Made by a program: the position numbers and the translations under genes. The notes under the pieces are model-generated. The model was not told the DNA's origin and ran no database searches. It worked only from the letters and a program-made list of their open reading frames with translations. From CAWGET01 sp963821715 (GTDB taxonomy: Bacteria; Bacteroidota; Ignavibacteria; Ignavibacteriales; Melioribacteraceae), in NCBI GenBank assembly GCA_963821715.1, contig CAWGET010000001.1:540235-604234 (forward strand): DNA of 64,000 nt, given 5' to 3'. Below are positions 27,753 to 39,141 of this stretch, in pieces; the stretch's first letter is position 1; the number at the start of each line of letters is the position of its first letter.

Positions 27753-29003
27753 ATGAACGGTCCGGCGATATCGTATTTCAAAGATCTTTTCGGAAAATCG
27801 CAATTCATACTTTACTCTTTATTCATCGAGAAAATATCGTTCTTCATTTTTTTCATAATTATCGCGCGGCTATTTTCCGCCGATACTTACGGATTTGTAA
27901 TTTCCGTTTTCGCATTTGTAAATATTTTAATACCTCTATCCGATCTCGGACTTCCGTTTTACATTCACCGTGAAACAGCGGCGGATGGCGCCGGACTCGA
28001 AGCCAAAATTTCAAACAGTTTATCCTTAAAATTTTATCTCTTCATTCCTTATTTTTTTGTTGTTGCCGTTTATTTTTACTTTACAAATGCAACCTCAATA
28101 TTACCCTTTATCATTATTTCTACGGCAATCTATTTGTTCAGTATCAATCACTTATTATACCGGATCCTTTATGCAAAAAATTTATACAAAACTGTTTTTA
28201 AATTTTATTTATTCGGAAGAGGAATATTACTTGCCGTTTCGGTTGGCGGTTTTTTACTCGGTCTAAGTATAAATTTTATTCTCCTCGCGGTTTTAATATC
28301 GTCCGGGTTAGAATTTATTCTATTGCTGACGAATCTTTTAACACAGAGAAATAGTTTTAAGATAAAGTTAATTCCCGATTTCAAAATTCTTTCGGATATT
28401 TTAAAATCATCAACGCCAATGGGAATAGGACTTTTCTTTGTTTTGATTTACGACCGGATAGATATTTTATTTATCGAAAATATTTTGGGCGCGGCTTCTG
28501 CGGGAATTTATGCTGCGGCTTATTCTATTTACAAGCTTCCGCACGCGGTAATCGGCGCAGTATTAACGCCGGTTTATACAAACTTTTCGAAAAATTTCGG
28601 CGAAAATAAATTCATCCAGAAAAAAAGTTTTTATAATATTTTTTTATTTTTTGTTATCGGATCTATCTTATCAGGCTCGATCATTTATCTTTTTTCAGAA
28701 GAAATAATATTTATAACTTTCGGAAACGATTTTTCTCAATCGGGTAAGGTATTGCAGTTATTATTATTTTCTTTACCTTTCATTTTGTTGAACAACTTAA
28801 CCGGCGTTACTTTAAATTCCATGCGGCTTGAGAAAAAAGGATTTATAACTGTTGCTTCAGGCGCCGCAATAAATATTGTTATTATTATTTTTATAATAAA
28901 TCGTTTTGGAATTTACGGTGCCGCGGCCGCGACAATTATTACTGAAGCTTTCATTTTTTTGTTCCAGTATTATTTTATTATTCGATCACAAAATCTGAAG
29001 TAG
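27753..29003 (+). CDS. Wzx-like polysaccharide flippase (MOP superfamily)
   Basis: A membrane protein of about 416 residues with 12 or so hydrophobic segments. The region around YGFVISVFAFVNILIPLSDLGL near the N-terminus is characteristic of O-antigen flippases. It should move lipid-linked sugar units across the inner membrane. The ATG at 27753 is preferred over a GTG at 27732 that lies inside the EnvC-like gene. It follows that gene by two bases and opens the glycan locus. Confidence 0.85.
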   Translation: MNGPAISYFKDLFGKSQFILYSLFIEKISFFIFFIIIARLFSADTYGFVISVFAFVNILIPLSDLGLPFYIHRETAADGAGLEAKISNSLSLKFYLFIPYFFVVAVYFYFTNATSILPFIIISTAIYLFSINHLLYRILYAKNLYKTVFKFYLFGRGILLAVSVGGFLLGLSINFILLAVLISSGLEFILLLTNLLTQRNSFKIKLIPDFKILSDILKSSTPMGIGLFFVLIYDRIDILFIENILGAASAGIYAAAYSIYKLPHAVIGAVLTPVYTNFSKNFGENKFIQKKSFYNIFLFFVIGSILSGSIIYLFSEEIIFITFGNDFSQSGKVLQLLLFSLPFILLNNLTGVTLNSMRLEKKGFITVASGAAINIVIIIFIINRFGIYGAAAATIITEAFIFLFQYYFIIRSQNLK

Positions 29004-30101
29004 ATGAAAATTTTATTTCTCGGCGCTTTCGATAATTCGGAAATAGTTTTGGCTCCATTAAAAGTAGCCAACAAATTATTCGCTGAGATTGAAAAGTTTG
29101 AAACTATCGAGATAAAATATTTTACTTATTTTTATGATGAAACTAGAAGACAGAAATTATTTGGTAAAGAAAAAATAAAGCGTAATATTTTCCGCTTTGG
29201 AATATTTTCTCTTCTGACTAATATTATAAAATACAAACCGGATATTATTCAAATAGTAAATCCCGACGCGTTTTATCTTCCGCTCTATTTTCTTAAGCCG
29301 TTTATCGCAAGCAAAATAATTTACCATTCTCACAGCCTGCTTCCGTTGATGTTAAATTATTATCTTGACGATAATACGAAATATGAGAGAATACGGTTTA
29401 AAATAATTTGCGCGTTTGTTTATCGTCGTTCCGATTATATTTTTTTATTCAGCGAAAGAGAAAGAAGATATTTACGAAGATATTTGAACATCAACGAAAA
29501 AAAAATATTAGTTGTAAATAACGGAGTTGAAAATAATGATCTCAAAAAAAATTATTTTAACGATGAAGAAACAATAAGATTAATTTTTGTCGGCGGAATA
29601 AATAAGAAAGAAAAAGGATTTGATTATTTAATCTCCGCCTTAAAAGTTTTAGGAAGAAAATTTATTTTAAGTATTGCCGATTATACAAATGAAGAGGACT
29701 ATGCTGCAATACCTGAAAATATTGAATTAAACCGGCTAGATCCCATGAATGAAAATGATTTACGGCAGGAAATTATTAAAAATGATTTAATAATTGTTCC
29801 GTCGAAATACGACTCTTTTAATTTAGCTTTGCTGGAAGCAATGAATTCCGGATTGCTGTTTATTTCAACGAATAGAGTCGGGTTGACTATTAGAATGAAA
29901 AATAATTACGATGAATTGATAGTTTCTTATGGAAGACCAGATGAGCTTGCGAAGAAAATTGAAAATATATTGAATTACTCAAATGATAAAAAACAAAGAT
30001 TGAGCAAAGAAATTCATGAATTTTCGTTAAACTTTCTATGGGAAAAAACCGCAAAGGATTATTCAAATATCTACAAAAAAATTCTCGCCATCAATGAATG
30101 A
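29004..30101 (+). CDS. Glycosyltransferase family 4/1-like
   Basis: A 365-residue GT-B enzyme. The C-terminal half has LIFVGGINKKEKGFDYLI and IIVPSKYDSFNLALLEAMNSG, the donor-binding EX7E-type region of GT4 enzymes. The sugar donor and acceptor are unknown. Its ATG directly follows the flippase stop and its end overlaps the next glycosyltransferase by eight bases. Confidence 0.85.
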   Translation: MKILFLGAFDNSEIVLAPLKVANKLFAEIEKFETIEIKYFTYFYDETRRQKLFGKEKIKRNIFRFGIFSLLTNIIKYKPDIIQIVNPDAFYLPLYFLKPFIASKIIYHSHSLLPLMLNYYLDDNTKYERIRFKIICAFVYRRSDYIFLFSERERRYLRRYLNINEKKILVVNNGVENNDLKKNYFNDEETIRLIFVGGINKKEKGFDYLISALKVLGRKFILSIADYTNEEDYAAIPENIELNRLDPMNENDLRQEIIKNDLIIVPSKYDSFNLALLEAMNSGLLFISTNRVGLTIRMKNNYDELIVSYGRPDELAKKIENILNYSNDKKQRLSKEIHEFSLNFLWEKTAKDYSNIYKKILAINE

Positions 30102-31011
30102 AATGATCTCTGTAGTAATGCCGGTTTACAACGCCGAAAAATATATCGCGCAAGCGATTGAAAGCATACTCAATCAAACCTATCCGTATTTTGAATTCAT
30201 AATTGTAGACGACGGCAGCGAAGATAATTCGGTAAAAATAATTGAGAGCTTCGAGGATGAGAGAATTAGGTTATTTCGAAAAAAACATTCCGGAATTTCA
30301 GAAACTCTCAATTTTGGTATTTCAAAATCGCAGGGTGAATACATTGCCAGAATGGATGCGGATGATATTTCTTTACCAAACAGATTTCAAGCCCAGATCA
30401 AATTTCTTCTGCAAAATAAGAATTACAAATTAGTATCGTCCAATGCCAGTATAATAAATGAGAAAGGAAATTTAACAGGTTATAAAACAACTCATCATAA
30501 ATTTAACGGGAAGATAAAAAAAATTCTTCACAAAATGTTAAACCCGATCGTACATTCTTCCTTAATGTTTAAAAGGGAAATTACTGACGATATATCATTT
30601 TATAATCCTGTTTTCGATGGGGCGGAAGATTACGATTTATGGCTGCGGATAATTGAAAAATATAATTTTTATATTCTTAAGGAAAGTCTGCTCTATTCCA
30701 GATGGGATTTCAATAATATAAGTCTAACCGATAAATCCTATAAACAAGCGTTAAAAGCTTTAATTACTCATAAATATTTTTGCGAGAAAGATCAGATTGT
30801 TGATAAAGATGTTCAGGAAAAAATTTTTCAAAAGTGCGATATCTTTTATGATGAAAAATTACAAGATGTTTTTCAATTGAGAGTAAATCTAAAAAAAAGT
30901 AAAATAAAATATTTTGATCGAAAAATATTTCATCTTATCTATCGTAGAATATTCGCTAAAAATTTAATTTTACCAAAGGAGATAAAACTTCTTCTTCAAG
31001 AATTGAATTAA
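30094..31011 (+). CDS. Glycosyltransferase family 2
   Basis: A 305-residue GT-A enzyme with the family start ISVVMPVYNAEKYI, the nucleotide-binding IIVDDGSEDNS and the metal site ARMDADD near residue 88. GAEDYDLWLRI holds the likely catalytic acid. The specific sugar is unknown. Its stop overlaps the 3' end of the convergent GT26 gene. Confidence 0.88.
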   Translation: MNEMISVVMPVYNAEKYIAQAIESILNQTYPYFEFIIVDDGSEDNSVKIIESFEDERIRLFRKKHSGISETLNFGISKSQGEYIARMDADDISLPNRFQAQIKFLLQNKNYKLVSSNASIINEKGNLTGYKTTHHKFNGKIKKILHKMLNPIVHSSLMFKREITDDISFYNPVFDGAEDYDLWLRIIEKYNFYILKESLLYSRWDFNNISLTDKSYKQALKALITHKYFCEKDQIVDKDVQEKIFQKCDIFYDEKLQDVFQLRVNLKKSKIKYFDRKIFHLIYRRIFAKNLILPKEIKLLLQELN

Positions 31012-31757
31012 TCTCTTTTTTTAATTTTACGAAAATATTCCATCATAAAAATTTTTACAAAGAATGTGTGGGCAATTAAATACCGGCTGAATAAACGTTT
31101 TGGCTCCTGATATAATCTGTACAACCATTCCAGGCCGCTATTACGCAACGGCTCAGGTGCCAACTTTTTATCTTCAGAAACAAAATCGACGAATGCTCCT
31201 ACAGTCATAATGTACTTTACATCAATTGAATTTTTGTTTTGTTCGATCCAAAATTCCGACTTTGGCATTCCCATACCGACTAAAAGTATATCCGCCCCGG
31301 ATTGATTTATTCGCTCTATTATTTTATCGGTTTCATCTTTTTTAAAAAAACCGTTGAAATGATCTACGATATTTAATGACGGGAATGATTTTTTAATATT
31401 ATAAACTGAAAGTTTTAATTTTACATTTTCACCGGCTAAAATAAAAATTCGAATATTTTCTTTTTCGAAAAATGAGGCTAAATAATCCAGAAATGCAATT
31501 GTGGGAGATATTTTTTCCGCGTCTTTATTAAATAATTTTTTTAACGCAAATACTATGCTGAATCCATCTGCTGTAATATAATCGGCACTATTAAAAGCTT
31601 TTGCATAATCATTATATTTATTACAGAGATACAGTGAATAAGTGTTTAAATAGTATATAATAATGGGATTATTTTTTGCGGGTTGTTTTCCAAATATATT
31701 AATATATTCAGTTTTTGTAAAAACATTTACAAATGTATTGAATAACTTAATCTTCAT
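31008..31757 (-). CDS. WecG/TagA/CpsF-family glycosyltransferase (GT26)
   Basis: About 249 residues from the ATG at 31757; an upstream ATG at 31811 would add 18 residues and overlap the divergent peptidase gene. Family features are ADYITADGFSIV, LLVGMGMPKSEFWI, TVGAFVDFVS and GLEWLYRLYQEPKRLF. Members transfer the second sugar, often N-acetylmannosamine(-uronate), to a lipid-linked primer. It is the only minus-strand gene of the glycan locus and lies back to back with the PorU-like gene. Confidence 0.85.
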   Translation of the reverse strand: MKIKLFNTFVNVFTKTEYINIFGKQPAKNNPIIIYYLNTYSLYLCNKYNDYAKAFNSADYITADGFSIVFALKKLFNKDAEKISPTIAFLDYLASFFEKENIRIFILAGENVKLKLSVYNIKKSFPSLNIVDHFNGFFKKDETDKIIERINQSGADILLVGMGMPKSEFWIEQNKNSIDVKYIMTVGAFVDFVSEDKKLAPEPLRNSGLEWLYRLYQEPKRLFSRYLIAHTFFVKIFMMEYFRKIKKRD

Positions 31758-31769
31758 CTGGATGATTTT

Positions 31770-34700
31770 ATGATAAAAATTTTTACTATTAATTCTCATC
31801 TGGTCCATCAATATTTATCCGCAAATTAATAAAAATATACAGGTAACTCAAAATAGTTTCATAATCTCCGTAGAGATCCCACAGGTAAAATTTTCAGAAA
31901 TTAACAAAGACAAATTTACATTGCGTAAATTTTCAGCACTGCCTCAAACTAACTTTGATGAAAAGATCACAGTAAGCACTGTTGTTGCGATCCCGCCAAA
32001 TACCAATGTTAAAGTTAAACAAATTGACCTATGATGAAAAAATTGAAAAAAATATTATTCCGGATAATTATGAATTATATAACGACAAGGATTTGATAAA
32101 AGATATTCATTACTTCTGGTTCCGAGATTTTTATTGTGCTCGAGTAATTCTTAATCCGATTCGGTTTTCTTCAGATAAAAATGAATTAAGAACTTTAACG
32201 AATATCAAACTTGAATTTTCTTTTAGCGCATCGGAACAACCAATTTTATCCGAATCAAAAATTAAAATTAATAATAATTATGACACAATCCTCCAAGAAC
32301 TTTTAGCTAACGCGGAAATAGCAGAACAGTTCCGATCCCAAAGGCCAGAGAAAGTAAATATTTTTGAATGGATAGACTTTTCGAAAGAATATTTAAAAAT
32401 AGGAATTGCTGAGGATGGCATATACCGTTTATCAAAAAAAGATTTAACTAATTTCGGTGTTCCTGCCGGAAGCGTCGATCCAAAAACATATAAAGTTTTT
32501 CTAAAAGGGAATGAAATTCCAATTTATGTTGAAGGTGAAGACAACGGAATTATGGAAGATGATGAGTTCATCGAATTCTATGGACATAAAAATTATGGAG
32601 AAAATTACAGAGAAATTAATTCAGTAAACGCGCCTTACAATGAATATATGGATAGATACACCGATACAACAGTCTACTGGTTAAGTTGGAACGGAGAGCA
32701 GGGTGAAAGAATAAACACTTCCGAAATTGAAAATATTCCGCCGGATACATTATACTATCACAAAAGGATTGATCATTACGAAAGCAACAATAGATTCGAA
32801 GGCGCAAATCTTGGTATTGTCGAAGAGCAGAATCCTGAATGGAACAGGAATGAAACTTGGTTCAACACGACACTTTTTTATGGGTCAACAGGCAGCGTTC
32901 TTAACATAAACAAAGAATTTGTAACTTATGACCGAGTTCCAGGATTAGAAGCGACAATATTATACAAAGTTATTGGATACGCGGCTGAAAATTCACAAAA
33001 TACACACAAGCTTTCGTTACAAATTAATGATTACCCTGTGCAATTTGATACCGGTTACTTTAACAGAAACCAGCAGAAGCTATTGAGAGCGGACATAAGT
33101 AATGATGAGTTGGAAGAAGGTGAAAATACATTATCCGTAAATTTATTATCCACGGAAAATACTAACAGCGTTCAGCTTGATTGGTATGATGTTGAGTATT
33201 ACAGGCATAATTTATTTAATGATAAAGAAGAAATAGCGATGCTTTTCGATCAACAGGATTTGAAAGCAGCTTATGTTATTCCTGTTGATAACGTGACAAG
33301 TGACAATTACTTAGTTTATAAAAACGAAAATGAAAAACGGCTTGAAAGAACGGCGACTGGAAATTCTATTTTTATTGAAGATTCCCTAACCAAGGGAGAC
33401 AAATATTATGTTTCCTCTTTAAGAAATATAAAATCTCCTAAAATTTATTATAAAAAAAGTTTTGAAGATATGAGTGCTAAAACTGCGGAATATCTTATCA
33501 TTTCCCATCCGGTTTTCGACAAGGGAGTTAGCGAATATTTAGAATTTATTAAATCCAATTATGATCTAAGCGCACAAAAAGTAAATGTATTCGATCTGTA
33601 TGATTTCTACAATTACGGATTATTTTCACCCGAAGCTATTAAAATCTTTTTTGAAGATGTATTTGAGAGGTCGGAAACGATTCCTGATTATCTGATGATT
33701 GCCGGCGATGCGAATTATGATTATCACAATTATTCCGGATCAGGAAATTCTAAAAATTATGTTCCATCGTACGGTCATCCGGTTTCCGACTACTATTATG
33801 TTATTGCCGATAAAGATTTTCCAATTCCTCAAATTCATACCGGAAGATTACCTATAAAAAATTCTGAAGAATTATCTCATTTTATGAATAAGCATCAGAA
33901 TTATATTTCCTCTGACTTTGATAAATGGAATAAATCATTTCTACTTATTTCAGGTGGAGCTAACGCTGGGGCAAATGAATTCTCAAAATCTGTGAATGAC
34001 AGGATTAAGAACGAATTAGTTATTCCTCGTCCGATTGGCGGTTATTTCGGACAGCTTTATTCAACAGAGAATCCAAAAAGCAATTTTGGTCCCTTCAGCG
34101 CAGAATATGTTGACAGCCTTTTTGATGCAGGCGGTGTTATAATCTCTTACATAGGGCATAGCGGAACGCGCATTTGGGATAATGGGATTGAGGATCCGCG
34201 CCAATTAAAAAACAATCGGAACAAAAATTCTTTCATAACTGATTTCGGCTGTTCGACCGGTAAATTTGCCGAACCGGATTATCTCTCGTTTTCCGAAGCG
34301 TTTGTAAATGGATTTAACGGCCAAGCTATTGGTTATATAAGCAACTCATCACTTGGGTTTTTTTCAACTTCTGGCACCGCTCCTTATCTGTTTTATGAAA
34401 AAATATTAAAAGACCGCGAATACAACATCGGAAAAGCGCATACATTAGCTAAAATAAAATTGCTTAATGAATATGGGAGCACTTCTGTAAATAAAGTTTT
34501 TGCTTTAACAAATACTCTTATAGGCGATCCTGTTATTAATTTAAAGTTACCGGCTAAACCGAATTTAAAAATAGCGCCTGGTGATATTATCCTCCCGGCT
34601 TATCTTGATGAGAATCTGGATACCATTGAAACAGCAGTCGGATACAGAAATCTCGGATTGGCAGATTCATCTATTTTTAAAATTGAAGTAAAAGATGAAT

Positions 34701-36989
34701 TTGCGAACAATGTTGTTTTTAGAAAAGAATTCATAAAAAATTTACCGTTAAACGAAGGCAAATTTTGGTTTCGGCAGCCTATCAAATCGTTTGCAGGTTT
34801 GCATAATTTAAGTGTAAAACTTGATGCACGGGAAGAAATAGATGAAATATATGAGAATGATAACAGTGTCGAATTAAGTTATAATGTTCTCACTTCTTCA
34901 CTCCGCGCATTAACATTAAATAGCAAAAACAATATATCACATGATGCTAAAATATTATTTCTAAATCCTTCAAGAAAGCCCGAAGAAAAAGAAATCCAAA
35001 TTGAAATAGACACATCTTCCACATTTTCTAATCCGCAAGTCAACAAAATTTTAATAGACAGCCTTTTAACTCCCGTTCAATTTAATAATTTGAAAGCCGG
35101 TATGAGATATTTTTACAGAGCTTCATTTCCTGGGCAATCAAATTATTTTGGTATTAACTCATTTATTTTCAGTCCAGATGATCCGGCTATCTATTCATAC
35201 CGCGATAAGAGCTCGTTTGAAAATCTATCATTGGAAAAAATAAAAATTAAAAATGATCGGTTACAGGTTACCGATATTGAAATACCATTATTTATGAGAT
35301 CGGATAGGACTGAAAACCTTGCAAAAGTAGAATATAACAATATAGATTACGCGACCAACCAGGAAGGATGCGGTCACCACGTTTTGGTGATTGATCCTGA
35401 AACATATGAAGCTGTCGATTTTAAGTGGGCAAATGCATGGTCGCCAATTTATGATTATTCACAACTAATTGAATTTTTAAAATCGTTGGATGAAAATACG
35501 ATAATTGCGGTCGCGATTGGTGGAGGTTGTGGAGGTTCCGATGTCCCGCAGGAATTAAGAGACATTTATAAGCAATTCGGAAGTGAAATGGCGGATCAAA
35601 TTAGCTGGCAGACGTCGTGGATTTTTTTAGGACAAAAAGGCGCTGCGCCCGGAACAAGACCGGAATTTATTTCAAAAGAAACAAATATAACTTACGATAC
35701 AACTTTTGTTATTCCGAATTCCGAAGGAAAAATAATAACAGAAGAAATTGGTCCGGTTGGTAATTGGAAAAATATATCATTCAATTTTTTGTCTAATTAT
35801 CCGAAGACAAAAATTACTCCGATACTTAATTCAACCGATTCGTTGGAAACAAAAATTATTAATGATGAAACGCTCGATCTTTCTTTTTTGAATGATCATC
35901 TTAATGAAAAAATCAAATTTAATATTGATTTTGATAATTCAATGAACACGGATACTTTGACGATTGACGCAATGGATTTTGATTTTGATCTGCCGGCGGA
36001 ACTTCACATAAATTATGAACTTGTGGAAGCGCCCGAATCTATTGGGCAAGGCGAAGAAAGCATGTCTGAACTTTTCTGTATTCAACGCCGGGAGAAACTT
36101 CAGCCAAAAATTTTGATGTGATTGTCAGAGCGGTTAAATCCAGATCAATCTTCTTCAGAATTATTCCGAACAACAGTCGATTCTCTCAACGCAAAAGAAC
36201 GGATTGATTTCAGTAAAAAATTTACAGTTACAAATTTTGCGGGAAATGTAAATATTAATTTTATTGTCGATCCCCAAAATAAAATTAATGAATTATTTGA
36301 AGACAATAATTTTTATTCGGTTCCGATAAATGTAATCGGAGATTCGAGCAAGCCGAGTTTGAATATTACTTTCGACGGCGCGCCGATTTTTAACGGTGAA
36401 TATGTTTCTTCCAAACCAAAAATAAAAATTGAACTTTTTGACGAATCGAATATTCCTGTTACTGATACCTCGGCGTTCAATATTTATTTGAATAACGAGC
36501 CGGTTTATTTTAGCGATCCAACGAATAATTTAAAATTCTCGGGGAGTGGAGATAATCCCAAAGCTGTAATTAATTACGAGCCCGAACTATCGGACGGAGA
36601 ATATTCGCTTAAAATTTTTGCGAAAGACGCGAGCGGAAACAATGCCGATTCCTCCGGAACGGAAATTGATTTTATTGTGGACAGCGAGCCGAAATTACTT
36701 TATGTTTATAATTTTCCAAATCCTTTTTCGGACATAACGTTTTTCACATTTAAACTGACGCAGATTCCCGACGAAATGAAAATACAGTATTTACACTATC
36801 GCAGGAAGGCTGATCCGTAAAATAGATTTATCCGCCGGAGAATTGCGTTACGATTTCAACAAAATATTTTGGGACGGTAGAGACGAAGATGGCGATCTGA
36901 TTGCAAACGGAACTTATCTTTATAAAGTGATAATGAAAAAAGACGGGACAAACCAGGATGTAACGCAGAAGTTGAGTGTTGTGAGGTGA
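31770..36989 (+). pseudogene. PorU-like C25 cysteine peptidase with ILEI-like domain, several frameshifts
   Basis: The pieces join into an exported protein of about 1,735 residues. An ATG at 31770 leads, after one extra A near 31779, into a signal peptide (FLLLILIWSINIYPQ). A propeptide follows, and the frame shifts again near 32028. The long piece to 36121 has the gingipain-type C25 peptidase with His in IGHSGTRIW and Cys in DFGCSTGKF. It also has a later domain resembling ILEI/FAM3 (around CGHHVLVIDPETYEAVDF and WIFLGQKGAAPGTRPEF). Three +1 shifts between 36060 and 36130 cross a CARDB-like domain, and one near 36787 leads to a C-terminal FlgD/T9SS-like domain with NFPNPFSD. PorU is the T9SS sortase; this may be a second, long form. 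Confidence 0.8.
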
Positions 36990-37073
36990 GGGGAACGATA
37001 TGTAAGACAAAACGGGAGAAGATTTATTTCTATCTATGGTCAAAGGAAACTCATAAATGAAACTAGTCGTTTA

Positions 37074-38438
37074 ATGTTCAGCCATTTTCAAAAAATTCAA
37101 AATTATTTTTACAAGGGACACGAAAGAAGCATAAGAGCAAAAAAAAATATTGCCGCTTCTTTCATTCTTAAACCTATCAATATACTCATTCAGCTTCTGC
37201 TTGTTCCTTTAATGCTGGATTACCTGGAACCGGTAAAATATGGAATATGGTTGACGGTTTGGTCGGTAATAAATTGGTTCTATCTTTTTGATGTAGGACT
37301 TGGAAACGGATTAAGGAATAAACTGGCAGAAGCCTTTGCAAAAAATGATAACTACTTGGCAAAAATATATGTAAGCACAAGTTATGCGGTATTATTGTTA
37401 GCTGCCGGCCTGCTTTATTTAATATTTTATTTTGCAAACAAATTTATCAGTTGGCAAAAGATTTTTAACGCGCCGGCCTATCTTGCCGATGAAATAAATA
37501 CTCTATTGTTTTATGTGGTTACTCTTTTCGCAGTTAATTTTGTTGTTCGTCTAATAGGAAGCATTTTAAATGCTGATCAAAAATCTGCGATTAACGATTT
37601 AATAATTACAGCCGGAAACTTATTATCTCTCATTTTTATTTATATTATCAGTCAAGTCAGTAAAGGTTCTTTAGTTTGGGTCGGAATAATTATCGGTTCG
37701 TCTACTTTACTGCCGGGTTTAATTGCAACTGTAATATTTTTGAATAAAAAATATAAAAGAATTAAACCTTCAGTCAGATTAATTAAATTCGGAAATATTA
37801 ATGAATTAATTTTTCTAGGTCTAAAATTTTTTGTGATGCAAGTTTCTGCGGTTATAGTTTTTACTACGGATAATTTCATAATTGCACAATTATTAGGACC
37901 GGAAAAGGTAACGCCATATAATATCGCTCTTAAATATTTTAGTATTGCCCTGGTTGGATTCGGAGTTATAATATTGCCTTTTTGGTCCGCTTTTACAGAG
38001 GCTTATGTTAAAAAAGATATGGAATGGATAAAGAGAAAAATAAATCAGCTGATTAAAATATGGGGCTTATTGGTTGTTGCAGTAATTGTTATGATCTTTG
38101 TTTCCGGTTATGTATACCAGATATGGATTGGCAAAAGTATTGCGATACCTTTTTCTTTAAGCATACTAATGGGTGTTTTTGTGATAATAGGTTCGTGGAA
38201 TAATATTTTTGCTTTTTTCCTGAACGGAATAGGGAAAATAAAATTACAAATGTATTATGGAATTATTGCAATGGTTATAAATATTCCTTTATCAATTTTC
38301 CTTGCTCAAAATATGCAGATGGGAATCAACGGAATAATTTTAGGAACTTGCTTTTCACTTTTATTTGGGTTTGTTCTTGCTCCTATTCAAGTATATAAGA
38401 TAATTAACGGAACAGGCAAAGGAATTTGGTTAAAATGA
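37074..38438 (+). CDS. Wzx-like polysaccharide flippase, second copy
   Basis: A 454-residue membrane protein with about 12-14 hydrophobic segments. It begins with an amphipathic region and ILIQLLLVPLMLDYLEP, then YGIWLTVWSVINWFYLFDVG, typical of MOP-family flippases. It is only distantly similar to the flippase at 27753, so the locus may export two different repeat units. It heads a compact plus-strand operon that runs to about 46.8 kb. Confidence 0.85.
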   Translation: MFSHFQKIQNYFYKGHERSIRAKKNIAASFILKPINILIQLLLVPLMLDYLEPVKYGIWLTVWSVINWFYLFDVGLGNGLRNKLAEAFAKNDNYLAKIYVSTSYAVLLLAAGLLYLIFYFANKFISWQKIFNAPAYLADEINTLLFYVVTLFAVNFVVRLIGSILNADQKSAINDLIITAGNLLSLIFIYIISQVSKGSLVWVGIIIGSSTLLPGLIATVIFLNKKYKRIKPSVRLIKFGNINELIFLGLKFFVMQVSAVIVFTTDNFIIAQLLGPEKVTPYNIALKYFSIALVGFGVIILPFWSAFTEAYVKKDMEWIKRKINQLIKIWGLLVVAVIVMIFVSGYVYQIWIGKSIAIPFSLSILMGVFVIIGSWNNIFAFFLNGIGKIKLQMYYGIIAMVINIPLSIFLAQNMQMGINGIILGTCFSLLFGFVLAPIQVYKIINGTGKGIWLK

Positions 38439-38457
38439 TAAAAGTACCGAATAAATT

Positions 38458-39138
38458 ATGATAGATAATTATTTCCAGCTTCGGAATGTGTCACCATCGA
38501 AATATGATAATTTTCAAGTTCCGTTTTATATCAAACGATATTTGAAATCAGACGACACTATATTGGATTTCGGCTGCGGGTTTGGGCAATTAATAATAGC
38601 TCTGAAAAATCTGAATTTGGATAATGTTTATGGATACGATATAAACAGGGAAGCCGAGGATTACTGCAAAAGTAAAAATATAAATATTTTTAAATCATTA
38701 AGCGATATCAGCATTAAATTTGATGTGATTGTTATGTCACATGTTCTTGAGCATATCAAGAAAGACGAAATAATCGAAACACTTAAATACATTCGCGAAA
38801 ATCTCTTAAAACCGCAGGGGAAGTTATTCATCATTGTTCCCAACGCGCAGGCGAATACAGGAAGTTACTGGCGATATGAAGATTGGACGCATGAAATTCT
38901 CTTTACTTCCGGAAGTATTTTTTTTGTTGCTAAAGCAGCGGGATTTGATAGAATTGAATTTTTAGATATAGACAATACTGAAAATTTAAAGTTGCCAAAA
39001 AAAATAGTGAAAAAATTCTTTCTTAAAATTTATAAAATCAAAATTAGATTTTGGAATAAAATAACATCTAGTGCATTTCATTCAGAAAGCCCTAATATTT
39101 TCAGCTTTGAAATAAAAGTTTTAGCAACTAATAAATAG
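38458..39138 (+). CDS. Class I SAM-dependent methyltransferase
   Basis: A 226-residue protein with motif I ILDFGCGFGQL near residue 37, the acidic ribose-binding YGYDINREAE and FDVIVMSHVLEHI as motif II/post-I region. This Methyltransf_23 type is common in glycan loci, where it caps or decorates sugars. The acceptor is unknown. Located 19 bases after the flippase. Confidence 0.83.
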   Translation: MIDNYFQLRNVSPSKYDNFQVPFYIKRYLKSDDTILDFGCGFGQLIIALKNLNLDNVYGYDINREAEDYCKSKNINIFKSLSDISIKFDVIVMSHVLEHIKKDEIIETLKYIRENLLKPQGKLFIIVPNAQANTGSYWRYEDWTHEILFTSGSIFFVAKAAGFDRIEFLDIDNTENLKLPKKIVKKFFLKIYKIKIRFWNKITSSAFHSESPNIFSFEIKVLATNK

Positions 39139-39141
39139 TCT

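Noticed and set aside
36119..36121. TGA in the PorU-like gene as a selenocysteine or read-through codon
   Set aside because: The residues just before and after it make sense only in other frames, so frameshifts explain it; no SECIS-like element was sought or needed.
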